Of a stretch of DNA of 64,000 bases, positions 19,209 through 28,775 are shown piece by piece; positions within the stretch are counted from its first letter, which is position 1; each line of letters starts with the position of its first letter. Under the pieces are notes generated by a model that was given only the letters and a program-made list of their open reading frames with translations, ran no database searches and was not told the DNA's origin. The position numbers and the translations under genes are program-made. This DNA is from Chrysophaeum taylorii (Eukaryota > Sar > Pelagophyceae > Pelagomonadales > Pelagomonadaceae). The stretch is from assembly GCA_029834535.1 (NCBI GenBank), contig JAQMWT010000443.1, positions 124,001 through 188,000 on the forward strand, written 5' to 3'.

Positions 19209-20065
19209 ACTACATGACCAACTGCAAGTCATTTCTACGTACAACCAATCACGTATAACCAAGAATCACGAGCTCCAAGCTGATGTACAATTCCTCCAGC
19301 AAGAAAACACGCGCCGTCATAAAACTATTACCGATATCGAAGATCGATTGTTTCCTCCGACCAGCAACATCCACATACTGTTGACCACTTTATACGAGAC
19401 AACAGAGAGCTACTATTTCGTGTTATTTTGCAGCTGGAGTCTTCTCATAGGCAGACAGACAAATCCCAGACCTACGACTAGAGTTGTAATGCAACAGTTG
19501 TGCAATGCCTCTTACAGCAGTCGTTTCTGCGCCTTCCGAACGACTCTACCCTTGACCCGTTCGTAAACCCTCATTTCTTAGCTGCTCACTTCGACGAACT
19601 TGATCTAGGCGCATTTTTTTTTTCCCACATTGCTAGATAAATTCCTCGCATTATCATTTCGCTCGGCACGTGGGTTCTGGTCATCTTTCATCTCTAATAA
19701 CATCGACAAACATGATGTTAATAATGACGACTCACTGGGCGCCATGAACGATTCACCAACAGAATCGCCAACACCTTCAGAACTTCCTGAACCTGACAAG
19801 TCGGATGCAGTTGGTTAAGTGACTTCTGTGCAGCTCATTCCTGTCTTGTCTACACCCAAGACTTCCGAGTCCCGTTTAATATCCTCAACGACTTTCAAGA
19901 AGCTTCTGAAAAGAAGTCCATTGTGACTTTTGCACATGATAACATAGAGACCCCCTCTACAGGACATATACGATGATGCAGATGGCACACATGCCTGATT
20001 TGTGCAAGTCCTGGCCATTTATCTAAGGTTTGTATGTCCCACTTTCGGCATTCGAGACAAATCGA

Positions 20066-20165
20066 TGGAGTGCAAAGAAAAGACAATTGGGCTTCTTTGC
20101 ACCACCTCCCTACGTCTTGTGCCATCCGTTAAAAACGCCCTCTCTTCCATACCCCCCTTTTCTTC
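20066..20165 (+). repeat. Diverged direct repeat flanking the AT-rich island, right
   Basis: Partner of 17644-17745 in the same orientation, about 2.4 kb away; core CTCCCTACGTCTTGTGCC. Confidence 0.6.
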
Positions 20166-20373
20166 CTTCTCTCCGTTTCCACGAAAAGGTACGTTGTGAC
20201 AGCCTCATCCTTGTGTAGCGTGCAATCAGGCAGATCCGGAGAAGCCACCCATCCTTTTTTTGCTATATACAAACACACACACATGTACATAATACTAGAC
20301 ATACCTTTGATTAGCCGTATTTTTCCTGTCTATGTGTCGTCTGTCGTGTGCTGAGGCTAGGAGAACTAACCTG

Positions 20374-20404
20374 CCCCCCCCTCTTCGCAGTCGACATTTA
20401 AAAA
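20374..20404 (+). repeat. Dispersed 30-bp repeat (CTCTTNGCAGTCGACATTTA), copy 1
   Basis: A C-run followed by CTCTTCGCAGTCGACATTTA recurs at 39209-39237 with one or two mismatches. Confidence 0.65.
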
Positions 20405-21030
20405 CCTGTTCTTTTAACCTTACCTTGCCGGACGCACTCGGCGAGGCGAGGTGGTTCTTTCGTCCCTTTACCACTGCACTTCAGATTCCTCTGGACGGAC
20501 CCGGCATTCCGGCCAAAGTTTTCAAATCAAGAGCGCGCGTTTACTTAATTAAAGGTAGTTTTTTGCCATCAGGTAACTTTTTGCCATCACGGACTATAAC
20601 TGCGAGCCTCGACTTTGCCGGGGCCTAGTTCCATCCGGACAAATTGCGGTTGCTTTTTATACGAGGTAAGCAGCTAAAGAAATAGAGTGGTTTTTAAAGG
20701 CGACTGGTAAAAAGGGTTTAGGCGGTGAGAAAGTGTGAGTGGCAGGAGAGGTCGGAGACACTGGTGCGAAGTGGATGGTGCCTGGAAGAAGGCTGCAATC
20801 CGAGGCCTAATCGGGGGTAGGCGAAAAGATGAGGGACCCTTTCCGCAGGGTGGCGTACGCGTTCTGCCGCCTCGGACATACCTATGAAGTATCTAGAGTG
20901 GTTTGTTGTAGAGACCATGCGTGGGCCAAGTGTGAGCCACGCAAGCCCCGTCATTGAACTTCATCCCCGCCCTTTCGGCGACAGTGCGAAGGCGTTTGCG
21001 TGTTTGATCGTTGAAATGGCTGCCCTTGTG
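20405..21030. other. Gene-free DNA
   Basis: About 600 bp without a supported gene, downstream of the decayed LRR locus on the minus strand. Confidence 0.35.
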
Positions 21031-21249
21031 TCACAGAGTCGTTGTAGTAAAGGGTGCAGGAGTGAAATTAGCGAGGTGTATTGCCACGACGGGAAACGCA
21101 CGAGAGAGAGAACGTGCGGAGCGGCGGTGTGTTTCTCTCGAGCGTTTCCGTGAGCCCCGCCATGCCCTGACATTGGATTTGGATTTGGTTCCACAATACA
21201 ATAAACATCTTCGAAAAAACAGTCGACACGCTCGTTTTGCCTCCGCGAC

Positions 21250-21965
21250 GCCGACAGGCAACCAATCAGGATTGAGGAAGTTGAACGCTGTTTTCAACTC
21301 TAAAGCCGTCGCGAGGCGCGCCGCCTCCTCGTCGCCAATTTGATTGCGCCTCCGAAATTTGCCGAGTTTGGAAGTCTCAATCTACCCCGACAAACGCACG
21401 AGAGATCGAGATGCTGGAGCGACGCGTTCTTCTCGAGGGCCGCCGCGAGACGTGCAGCCCCCTCGTAGTCGATTTGGTTCCACCTGCGAAATTTTATTTT
21501 GTCGTAAAAAAGCGTTTTTCCAAATGCACTCGCGGCACCGAGGGAAGCGTAGTCCACTTCGAGTGTCTGAAGCGACGCGTTCTTCGTCTCGAGAGCGCTC
21601 TCGCGAGGTGCGCAGCTCCATCGGAGCCGAGTAGTTTGCCCCTGCGAAAACAGAAGCGACTTCGGAAAAATTGTTCGGAACGTGGTCAAACCACACGAGG
21701 GTCTTTGCGACGCCGACGGGCAGCGTACTCGAAAACCGGAGCGTCCTGTTATTCTCGAGCGACGCAGCGAGCCGCGACGCCCCGTTGTGGCCGACTCGTT
21801 CGCTGCTTCTACGATGTTTTTGTCTGGTTGGGCGAAAAAAGATTGTGTAGAAACGCACGTGAGATTGAGAGTCTGGAGCGTCGCGTTCCTCTCGAGCGCC
21901 AAAGCGACGCGCGCCGCGTCCTCGACGCTAATTTCGTCGCCCCTGCAGAAATTCGCTTGAAAACT
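21250..21965 (-). pseudogene. Leucine-rich-repeat (RNI-type) gene remnant
   Basis: On the minus strand, in changing frames, at least five repeat cores occur at roughly 150-bp spacing: ISVEDAARVALALERNATL (about 21950), HNGASRLAASLENNRTL (about 21790), GSDGAAHLARALSRR (about 21600), DYEGAARLAAALEKNASLQ (about 21440) and IGDEEAARLATALELKTA (about 21340). Several are followed by LDL or LNL strands. This is the ribonuclease-inhibitor/RanGAP type of LRR, a protein-binding solenoid. The frame shifts between repeats and stops point to a decayed host gene. It lies just downstream of a kinase remnant on the same strand and may have been one kinase-LRR protein. Confidence 0.6.
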
Positions 21966-22139
21966 CACATAAAAATTTGCTCCTGTCCTTCGGACTATGC
22001 GACGACGCCGACGGGAAACGCACGAGCTAGCTACGTCAACGCTTTGTCGTCCGCTTTGAGACGCTTCAGGACCCGACGCAGGTCCAAGTCTTGTGACTGC
22101 TATAGAGGCGGCGCCCGCCCCGTGACTCGGTAGCGCCTC

Positions 22140-23090
22140 CGGCTTGGCCTTATCACGTCGCTTCTTTCCGGTAGCCGTAAGTCGCCGCCGCCGCCGCCGC
22201 CTTCTCGCGTTGTTGTTATCCTTGCGGCTCGCGAGCGGGCTGCTGGGTTTCTTCGGGAATTTGGGGCAAGCGATCGAAAGCACCGGCGCCACGGCATCTC
22301 CCGAGGCGGGTGGCAGCCCTCGAGGCCTCCCACAAGGCGGGCGGCGGCCACAGCCGCCACGGACGTTGCACCTGCGCAGACTTGAGGAGGTCGCACACGA
22401 CGGCGCCGAGGACTCCGTCGACCTCGCGGCTCTAAGCGCAAACCTAGCTGAAAGCCTGCGGGTCGTTGCAGAACGGCGATAACAGGCAGCGCTCACAGAG
22501 CCGCTTGCCTGCGAGCAGCTCGCCGAGAGCCGGACCCCCACATGTCATCGGCAGCATCATACCGCTGATTGTTCGTAACTTTCTGGGGCGATGTGTAGTG
22601 GTGCGTGCCGACGTGTGAACTGAGGCCCTACGTCAACAATTGACCCTCGAGGCCGAAGTCGGCGAGCTTGACCATCAACTACCCGACCATGAGGAGAATG
22701 TTCTCCGGCTTGATATCTAGATGAAGCACGCGTTGCCCTTGAATATAATGCAGTGTCCCGAATTTCTGGAGCGCCCACGAACACAATCTCTCCACTTTGT
22801 GACGCTTGCCGATATGGCGGCCGAGGCGGCCGCCACGCACGTACTTCATGACAACGCAGAAGTCGCTGCGGAGCTCGAAGCTCGTGATGTAGCCCACGAT
22901 ATTCGGATGGTCAAGACTGCCAATTCCTTGCCCCCCTTGTACAGCCTCTCGAGTTTGACCCCGGAGTCGAGAACGCGATCAATGTCGATGATCTTCATCG
23001 CACGCTTCAGGCACGTCTCCACGCTCTTTTGCGCGGCACCTTTTTTGCGCCCGAATGCGCACTGACCCAGCAGCGACGCCTGTCATCCGG
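22140..23090 (-). pseudogene. Protein kinase gene remnant
   Basis: The minus strand carries the kinase subdomains in order but in several frames: glycine loop LLGQCAFGRKKG (about 23075), CLKRAMKIID with the VAIK-like lysine, LDHPNIVGYITSFELRSDF, VMKYVRGGRLGRHI, catalytic loop VLHLDIKPENILL (about 22715), ADFGLEG, VGTHHYTSP for the APE block, and YDAADDMWGSG for the subdomain IX Asp. A Cys-rich C-terminal part continues to about 22150. It resembles NEK or CAMK-like Ser/Thr kinases of algae. The shifts and at least one stop within the domain indicate a pseudogene, unless unseen introns restore the frame. Confidence 0.7.
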
Positions 23091-23563
23091 GCCTGGCGGG
23101 TCGAACGCAACAACAAGATACACTACCCCCCGACTTTCCTATGCCCCCACTTGAGGACCTCGACTCCAAGCGGCATCAGAGCACAACCACGATATGAAGC
23201 TGGACGACGCCAGCGGCGACGATAGACACGCGAGAATCGAAGCGCCACGTCTGTCGTGGCATTTCGCCGTATTAAAGCTGATGATTCAGTGTACCAGCCG
23301 TTCGAACGAAATTGAGGAGGATACCAGAAGAAGAAAGCAGTAGTCATTTGCCTCTTTGGTAATTACGTCCTACATGTATCTTCGCTGCCTAATAATAATA
23401 AAAAATTGAAAAACTTTTTGCACTAAAATTACACTGTTATTAATGATAGAAACTCTTTCCGAGAGTTTCTGCTGAAGACGCCCATAATAATAATATCCGG
23501 CGCGTGTTATGAACTATTCTCGCCCCAAGATGTTTTGCCAAAATTATGGTTCGCCTTCGAAAG
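23091..23563. other. Spacer with 3' end of the channel gene
   Basis: About 470 bp, AT-richer near 23380-23460, with no supported gene. A strong hairpin at 23448-23470 lies about 95 bp beyond the channel stop codon. Confidence 0.45.
23448..23470. terminator. Perfect 9-bp hairpin downstream of channel gene
   Basis: AGAAACTCT and AGAGTTTCT form a perfect 9-bp stem around a TTCCG loop. Its place in the expected 3' region suggests a role in RNA 3' processing or stability, but eukaryotic genes do not need such stems and it could be chance. Confidence 0.3.
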
Positions 23564-26500
23564 TTAATATTCGGGTACGGTGGAGCAGAACGAGTCGCGC
23601 AGCGCGCTAGCTCCGTCGCCGACGACCTCAGGCACCTCGAAGCTGTGGGCGGTTCGTCGTTTCATGTGCTCGACCTTGCGGAGCTGGTTGACCACGTTGC
23701 GGACGAGCCGGGAGAGGCGGGGGTGGAAAAGAAGGAGGGTGGCAAGGTTGGCGGCAACCTGGGCGAGGTCTTGCTCTTCAACCGTAGGGACTGGTTCTCC
23801 TCCAGAAGGTAGTTGCAGGACGGAGACGTCGCTCCTGCTCCTGCTGAAGGCGACGGATTCGAGGTTGTCGAGGCTTTTCGAGAAGGCAAGCGTGAGTCCT
23901 TTTAGCGCGGCGACGTCGTCCCGGAGCCCTTTAGAGAGGACGATGGGTTTGCGGAGGGTCTGAGATCGATCTTGGGAGCCCGCGATCCGAATCGCTTCGG
24001 TCAGCGTGGTGTGGCGCTTGAGCCACAACTTATAAAACTGACTGCCGACGATCGTGAGCGGCATCGCGAGATAGAACTGGCCAAAGATCATGGCGAAGAC
24101 CATGACGCACCTCCCGGCGGCCGTGGTGGGCGTGATCCTGCCGAAGCCAACGGAGGTCATGGTGACGAGCGACAACCAAAAGCCGTCGAGGGCGCTGGAT
24201 AGCGAGGCAACTTGGTCGTAGATGTTGGTCGCGATGCGCGTACCGTTGGGATACGACGGCACGCCGTCGGCGAGGGTGCCGCAGTCTACGCCGTATCGAC
24301 ACACTTTTTCGAACTCGAAATTGTAAACAAGCATGGCGGCGATGAGATTTATGAGGAAGAGGAAGAAGAGCGGAATCAGGAGCTTTTGGCGGATCTTGAG
24401 GATGGTCTCGACGACGACGCTCCAGCCGTCCATGTGACGCGCAATCTTAAAAAAGCGGAACAACTTGAGAGATTTGAACAAGAACATCCACCACCGTTCC
24501 TTGGGGCCCAGCGTGAAATCGATCTTTGCTCCGCGGTCGAAGAGAGGGACTCCGATCTCGGCAAAATAGGGCACCAACGACGCAACGTCCGTCCAGAAGT
24601 ACGCGTCCGCTGTCGCCTTGTAATGGGGATCGGGGTGGATGGCAATAAGACGCATGACAATCTCCGACGCGGAGAGCACGGCAATCCCCGTCTCCATGTA
24701 CAGCCAATCATCCTCGAAGTCGTAATCCATCTCGTGGCCGCTGTTGCATTCGGGCCTCCAGCAGATATCGTAGATGGCGTTCGGGTTGAGCATGTAGCGC
24801 ACTCCTGTAAACCATCGGAGAGAAGGGAGCTCGGACTGGACGCGGAAAGGTCGTCGGTCATCGCCCCGAAATTGGACCAGCCCTCTTCTTGTTGCGGCGG
24901 CGCTCCGCGAAGAAGAAGATTCGACGAAGGGCAACGCCGTCGCGGTCGGCTTCCGTCGGAAATCGTCATTAGACAATGGCCGCTTGCAGGTCAATGCCCG
25001 AGGATTGCGACCGATGTTGCCGAAGTTGTACCCACTTCGGAAGCAGTCATCTCGGTTGTCGCAGTCGGGACCGCGCAGGTTGAATTTAATTCTTTTTGAC
25101 GGATCGATCGTATACACCCCGGCGTCGCTCACGTTCAAGACGGTGAAGCATCCCGGATCGCGAACCGGATCGCGCCTCGACGCGCGGATGCTGCAGTAGT
25201 CGCGGACCACTTCGCGGCAATGCTCGCTATTTTCGCCGTACCGCATGAGAGAGGGCATCGACTCGCACAGGTATGCACCGCTCGACGCCATGATCAAGAT
25301 GAGCAACACGTAGTGGAACACAGTAGCACACCACGAGGACTTGGGCACCTCGAGGACATAGTACAGTTTCCGTCTCCAAGACGGTGCGTGTGCTCTTGTA
25401 CTCACCGCTGCTCCAGCCTCGGACACCTTGACCCATCGCGAGCTGCTCGCCGAGATAGTCGTGGAGGCGCCAAACAAGGCGCGAACTCCAGCAACGAGCC
25501 TCTCGAAGACGACTGTGAGGTGTCCTCTTCTCCGACGCTTCGATACACGTGCGGCGGAGATGCGAATCCTCGCACGTTTCGCCGCAGTTCCTTCTGCTGC
25601 GTATGCCATCAAGTTCACCCCCGTTGAATTATTATCGTTGTCGCGCCCTCCGCCATACATGAGCTGAACTTGGACTTTGTATTTTTGCATTTCGTGATGG
25701 GACAAGCGATGACGTCGATCGCTCGAGCTCAATTCGGCAAGTTGCGAACTGCCGCTTGAGGCAGACTGTGCTTGAGAGTCGACTCCGCGAATGAGCTGGT
25801 CGACGAGTTCCATGGTTCCTATCTTGTGGATCGTCTGTGCGTCGTTGATACGCCACAGGAAGCGCCAAAGAACCATCTCGCAAGAGCGACATCTCTCCAG
25901 AAGCAACTCTGTCGACCGCGCCAGCAACAACGACTGTGATTTTTTGAGTCGCTCGCGCCGCCTCGGCGATGCTGATCGTGTCTCTCGAGTCAAGCGCTTC
26001 AAATCGAGCGAATTCATGCGCCCAGACCGTTTCTTTTTCTGCCGTTCGTGGTGTGTGCGCCAGCTCGTGCCTTTCTGGCTATTTTCGTATTCATCGTCTT
26101 CATCCACTGAATTATTCTCGAGGTCCTCCTCAGTCCCGCCGCCATCTTGGAACTCTGGGCTGCTGAAACCCGACATCCGCGCGAATGTATCCGCAGCTCG
26201 ATTCCTTGGGATCGCCGTTCCCCAGTTGGCAAGTGCAGAGCGCAAACACCCAACATGGAGAAGCACTTCGGCCTCCGCGGTTGTCGTGGACAAACCTGCA
26301 GCCTCAGTCCCCATTGGGTTCGGCGACTTAAAGGCGATGCCTTTAGCTGCTGGCGGAGAGGGCGAGGATTTTTCGCTGCTGTTCGAGACAGGTTCTTGTC
26401 TCATCATTTGGATAAAATCACGAACGGTGGCGCACAGCTCGTCAGTATTGCAGAGTTTGTCACCAAGCTGGATATACTCATCCATCAGCCCAAATCGATT

Positions 26501-27919
26501 CTGGGACACGGAGAGCAGCTTGGGACCTTGAATCGCGCGGCGAATGGCCAACGTGTTGGGCTTCCGTTGTGCCAACAGTCGTTCGCTGCGACTTACGCGG
26601 TGGCTTGAACGCCTCTCGTCAAAATCGAGCTGCTCTCGGCTGCTGCGTTCATTGAAGGTGTTTTCGCCGTATTCATCATCTTCGACATCTTGCGCAACAA
26701 TGCTGATATGGGAGCGTTGCGACCGCCGGCGATTGCCCTGGACCAAGAGACTCGACGCTCGAACGAGTGAGGGGGCGTCTTGTCGCGCGGTGAGGTGTTC
26801 GCGGAAGTTGGGATACATTTCTTCGAGCCAGTCCTTAAGGAGTTCTCGCGCTCGGGCCTCGACGGCTTTTCCTCGAACCTTTCGGTTGTAAGCCCTGTCG
26901 AACTCGGCGCCGATGATGGCGAGAGGCATCGATAGGAAAAATGTGCCCACTAGCATCATAAGCACCGTCGTTGCTCGAGCCCAGCCATTGCCCGGTACCT
27001 GGTCGCCGTAACCGACCGTCGTCATCGTCACGAGGCCATAATACATGGCCGTCCAGAGACTCTGAAATTGGCACGTGTCGTAGTTGTAACACGGCTCAAA
27101 CATGAAAACGACAGATCCAAAGAAGACGGCCATCAGAAGGAGAAGGCAGCCCGGAAGGAGCAACGGCACGGCTGTTCGCTGCACTGTCTGGACAAGGACC
27201 TCGGCGGCAGTATAAGACCGCATCATCTTGAAGGCCCGCAGGAGCTTGACCATGTTGATCCACTGCAAGCCAAAGCTACTCATCTGATGATTGTAGAAGC
27301 CACGTGCCAACACCCGCATCATGAGCGGCAAGACGGCGACGAGATCGAGATAGTTCAAGACGTCGAGAGCGAACGGAATTTTTTTCTGCCTTCTCGAAGC
27401 TGGAGACTTGGACCATGCTGTCTTCAAAGCGACTGGGGCAAGCGTGGCGTCTGGCGGCGCAAAGACCGACTCGCAAGCGGAGAAACGCGCGAAGAGCTCG
27501 CACAAGAAAAACGTATCGACAACATTCTCTTGCCACCTTTTGACGTTGCGGTTCACGAAACTGTACTGGTCGTTCTCGGGTTCGCTCACATTGACGATGG
27601 TCTCGAGGAATGTAGCTCCAATCGATACCAAGATACCCAGAACCACGATAGCGTTCCAGGCGCACGCCCCCCGAGAGCTGCGGGCGTCGTTGAGAAACGC
27701 CTCGGCTCGAGCGCGAAACTGCTCCACGTCGCTTTCGCACACTTCTATCCGAAGCACTGCGGTCACAAGCCATGCCAAGCCGCGGTTTCTAGCGTTGCGG
27801 AGGCCGTGTTCCGTTCGCACCAGACACGAAAACACCGTGTTCGCGCTGTAGTCCCCCTTGGCGCGGCAACCACGGATGGAGACGAAGATGTGTTCGCTCA
27901 ACCTCCTTCCCCGACACAT
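23564..27919 (-). CDS. Two-repeat voltage-gated-type K+ channel
   Basis: 1451 aa. Two six-helix channel repeats lie in one protein. Repeat 1 (about 87-345) has an S4-like segment WINMVKLLRAFKMMRSY near 221-237 and pore TMTTVGYGDQVPG, with the canonical K+ filter TVGYGD at about 301-306. Repeat 2 (about 865-1300) has S4-like FKSLKLFRFFKIARH and pore TMTSVGFGRITPT near 1250, where GYGD is replaced by GFGR. Both S6 helices share FFLSMPLAIIG and FYLAMPLTIVG. A 500-residue charged linker and a 150-residue tail are likely cytosolic. Such a chain would form the channel as a dimer. Known two-repeat TPC channels lack this filter, so this is K+-type. An in-frame GTG precedes ATG 27919; a further upstream exon is possible. 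Confidence 0.88.
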   Translation of the reverse strand: MCRGRRLSEHIFVSIRGCRAKGDYSANTVFSCLVRTEHGLRNARNRGLAWLVTAVLRIEVCESDVEQFRARAEAFLNDARSSRGACAWNAIVVLGILVSIGATFLETIVNVSEPENDQYSFVNRNVKRWQENVVDTFFLCELFARFSACESVFAPPDATLAPVALKTAWSKSPASRRQKKIPFALDVLNYLDLVAVLPLMMRVLARGFYNHQMSSFGLQWINMVKLLRAFKMMRSYTAAEVLVQTVQRTAVPLLLPGCLLLLMAVFFGSVVFMFEPCYNYDTCQFQSLWTAMYYGLVTMTTVGYGDQVPGNGWARATTVLMMLVGTFFLSMPLAIIGAEFDRAYNRKVRGKAVEARARELLKDWLEEMYPNFREHLTARQDAPSLVRASSLLVQGNRRRSQRSHISIVAQDVEDDEYGENTFNERSSREQLDFDERRSSHRVSRSERLLAQRKPNTLAIRRAIQGPKLLSVSQNRFGLMDEYIQLGDKLCNTDELCATVRDFIQMMRQEPVSNSSEKSSPSPPAAKGIAFKSPNPMGTEAAGLSTTTAEAEVLLHVGCLRSALANWGTAIPRNRAADTFARMSGFSSPEFQDGGGTEEDLENNSVDEDDEYENSQKGTSWRTHHERQKKKRSGRMNSLDLKRLTRETRSASPRRRERLKKSQSLLLARSTELLLERCRSCEMVLWRFLWRINDAQTIHKIGTMELVDQLIRGVDSQAQSASSGSSQLAELSSSDRRHRLSHHEMQKYKVQVQLMYGGGRDNDNNSTGVNLMAYAAEGTAAKRARIRISAARVSKRRRRGHLTVVFERLVAGVRALFGASTTISASSSRWVKVSEAGAAVSTRAHAPSWRRKLYYVLEVPKSSWCATVFHYVLLILIMASSGAYLCESMPSLMRYGENSEHCREVVRDYCSIRASRRDPVRDPGCFTVLNVSDAGVYTIDPSKRIKFNLRGPDCDNRDDCFRSGYNFGNIGRNPRALTCKRPLSNDDFRRKPTATALPFVESSSSRSAAATRRGLVQFRGDDRRPFRVQSELPSLRWFTGVRYMLNPNAIYDICWRPECNSGHEMDYDFEDDWLYMETGIAVLSASEIVMRLIAIHPDPHYKATADAYFWTDVASLVPYFAEIGVPLFDRGAKIDFTLGPKERWWMFLFKSLKLFRFFKIARHMDGWSVVVETILKIRQKLLIPLFFLFLINLIAAMLVYNFEFEKVCRYGVDCGTLADGVPSYPNGTRIATNIYDQVASLSSALDGFWLSLVTMTSVGFGRITPTTAAGRCVMVFAMIFGQFYLAMPLTIVGSQFYKLWLKRHTTLTEAIRIAGSQDRSQTLRKPIVLSKGLRDDVAALKGLTLAFSKSLDNLESVAFSRSRSDVSVLQLPSGGEPVPTVEEQDLAQVAANLATLLLFHPRLSRLVRNVVNQLRKVEHMKRRTAHSFEVPEVVGDGASALRDSFCSTVPEY

Positions 27920-28122
27920 CACCGGGTATGAAGAGAGAACCTTCGACGGCGATGCTCACGGGGGCGCCGGCATTGCCTGTGCGCGTAACTCACCGAGAAG
28001 GGCGAGTACCATAATCCAAAAAACTGCGTCACGACACTACAGCACAACTTCTCGCTGCTGTATCCTTTCGTATCTTTGGTACAAAGGTATAGTGGGATCT
28101 TTTAGTTTTCTTGACTGTTCCC

Positions 28123-28156
28123 TTCGCTAACCTTTGAGTTTACTCCTATACCCTTC
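28123..28156 (+). repeat. Dispersed 34-bp repeat, copy 2
   Basis: Matches 2977-3010 with one mismatch, same strand; begins TTCGCTAACCTTTGAG. Confidence 0.7.
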
Positions 28157-28504
28157 TTCTACCTACATTTAAATGAACAGTCGGTTATTGTGTTGTATTG
28201 GTACTCCTCCCGTTCAATCCCAGTACGGAGTTTCGTCGAGAATGATGAGAGTAAACAAAAACAGAGACGAAATTGACTCTATTGGGGCGTGCGGGCGGAC
28301 GAGCAACAACCGCACCCACGCTGCCGTTCGTTTTTTGGCCCTCTTCTTTGCTTTCATTTTCGAAAGAAAGAAAGAGCCCAAACATGTGGTTAGAAAAACA
28401 ACAAAGGAGACAGAGCACACGTAACGGCGGCACGCATGCATCATGCTCGCACCCCCCTCCACTTCTTGCCACAAACAGTACGCGTGATATGGGATAGCCC
28501 CAAC

Positions 28505-28532
28505 TGCCTGCCTGCCTGCCTGCCTGCCTGCC
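28505..28532 (+). repeat. CCTG tetranucleotide microsatellite
   Basis: About seven CTGC units in a row. Confidence 0.85.
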
Positions 28533-28775
28533 ACACTCCAATGCAATAACGAAGCGACTACCACCGCCGCCACCCGAGCCGAGAGAAAGAGAGATAAGAT
28601 ACTGCTTCTGCTGTTGCACCTGGGTCTGCCGCCGCCGCGGCTCGGAGGAGGCAGGAGGCGGCGGAGGACACCCAAGAACGAACAAGGGGAAAGGGCACAA
28701 GAAGGGAGGAGGGTAAATAATCCGTGGTTCACAACAGGGGTTGTCCAATCCAATCCAATCCAGTCGAGTCCAACA

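Larger units (their letters stand above)
17300..20320. other. AT-richer island of unknown origin
   Basis: About 3 kb with visibly lower GC than the surrounding gene blocks and different codon texture. Two frames are worth noting: 17801-18244 (147 aa) and 18492-19208 (238 aa), both plus strand and Ser/Thr/Leu-rich, with no domain I know. Diverged direct repeats of about 100 bp lie at 17644-17745 and 20066-20165. The island looks like inserted and decayed DNA; the family is unknown. Confidence 0.45.
27920..28775. other. Spacer with microsatellites and dispersed repeat
   Basis: About 850 bp between the channel start and the Tic110 stop. It holds copy 2 of the 34-bp repeat, a CCTG run (about 28505-28532) and a CCAAT-rich stretch near 28745-28765. 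No gene is supported. Confidence 0.45.
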
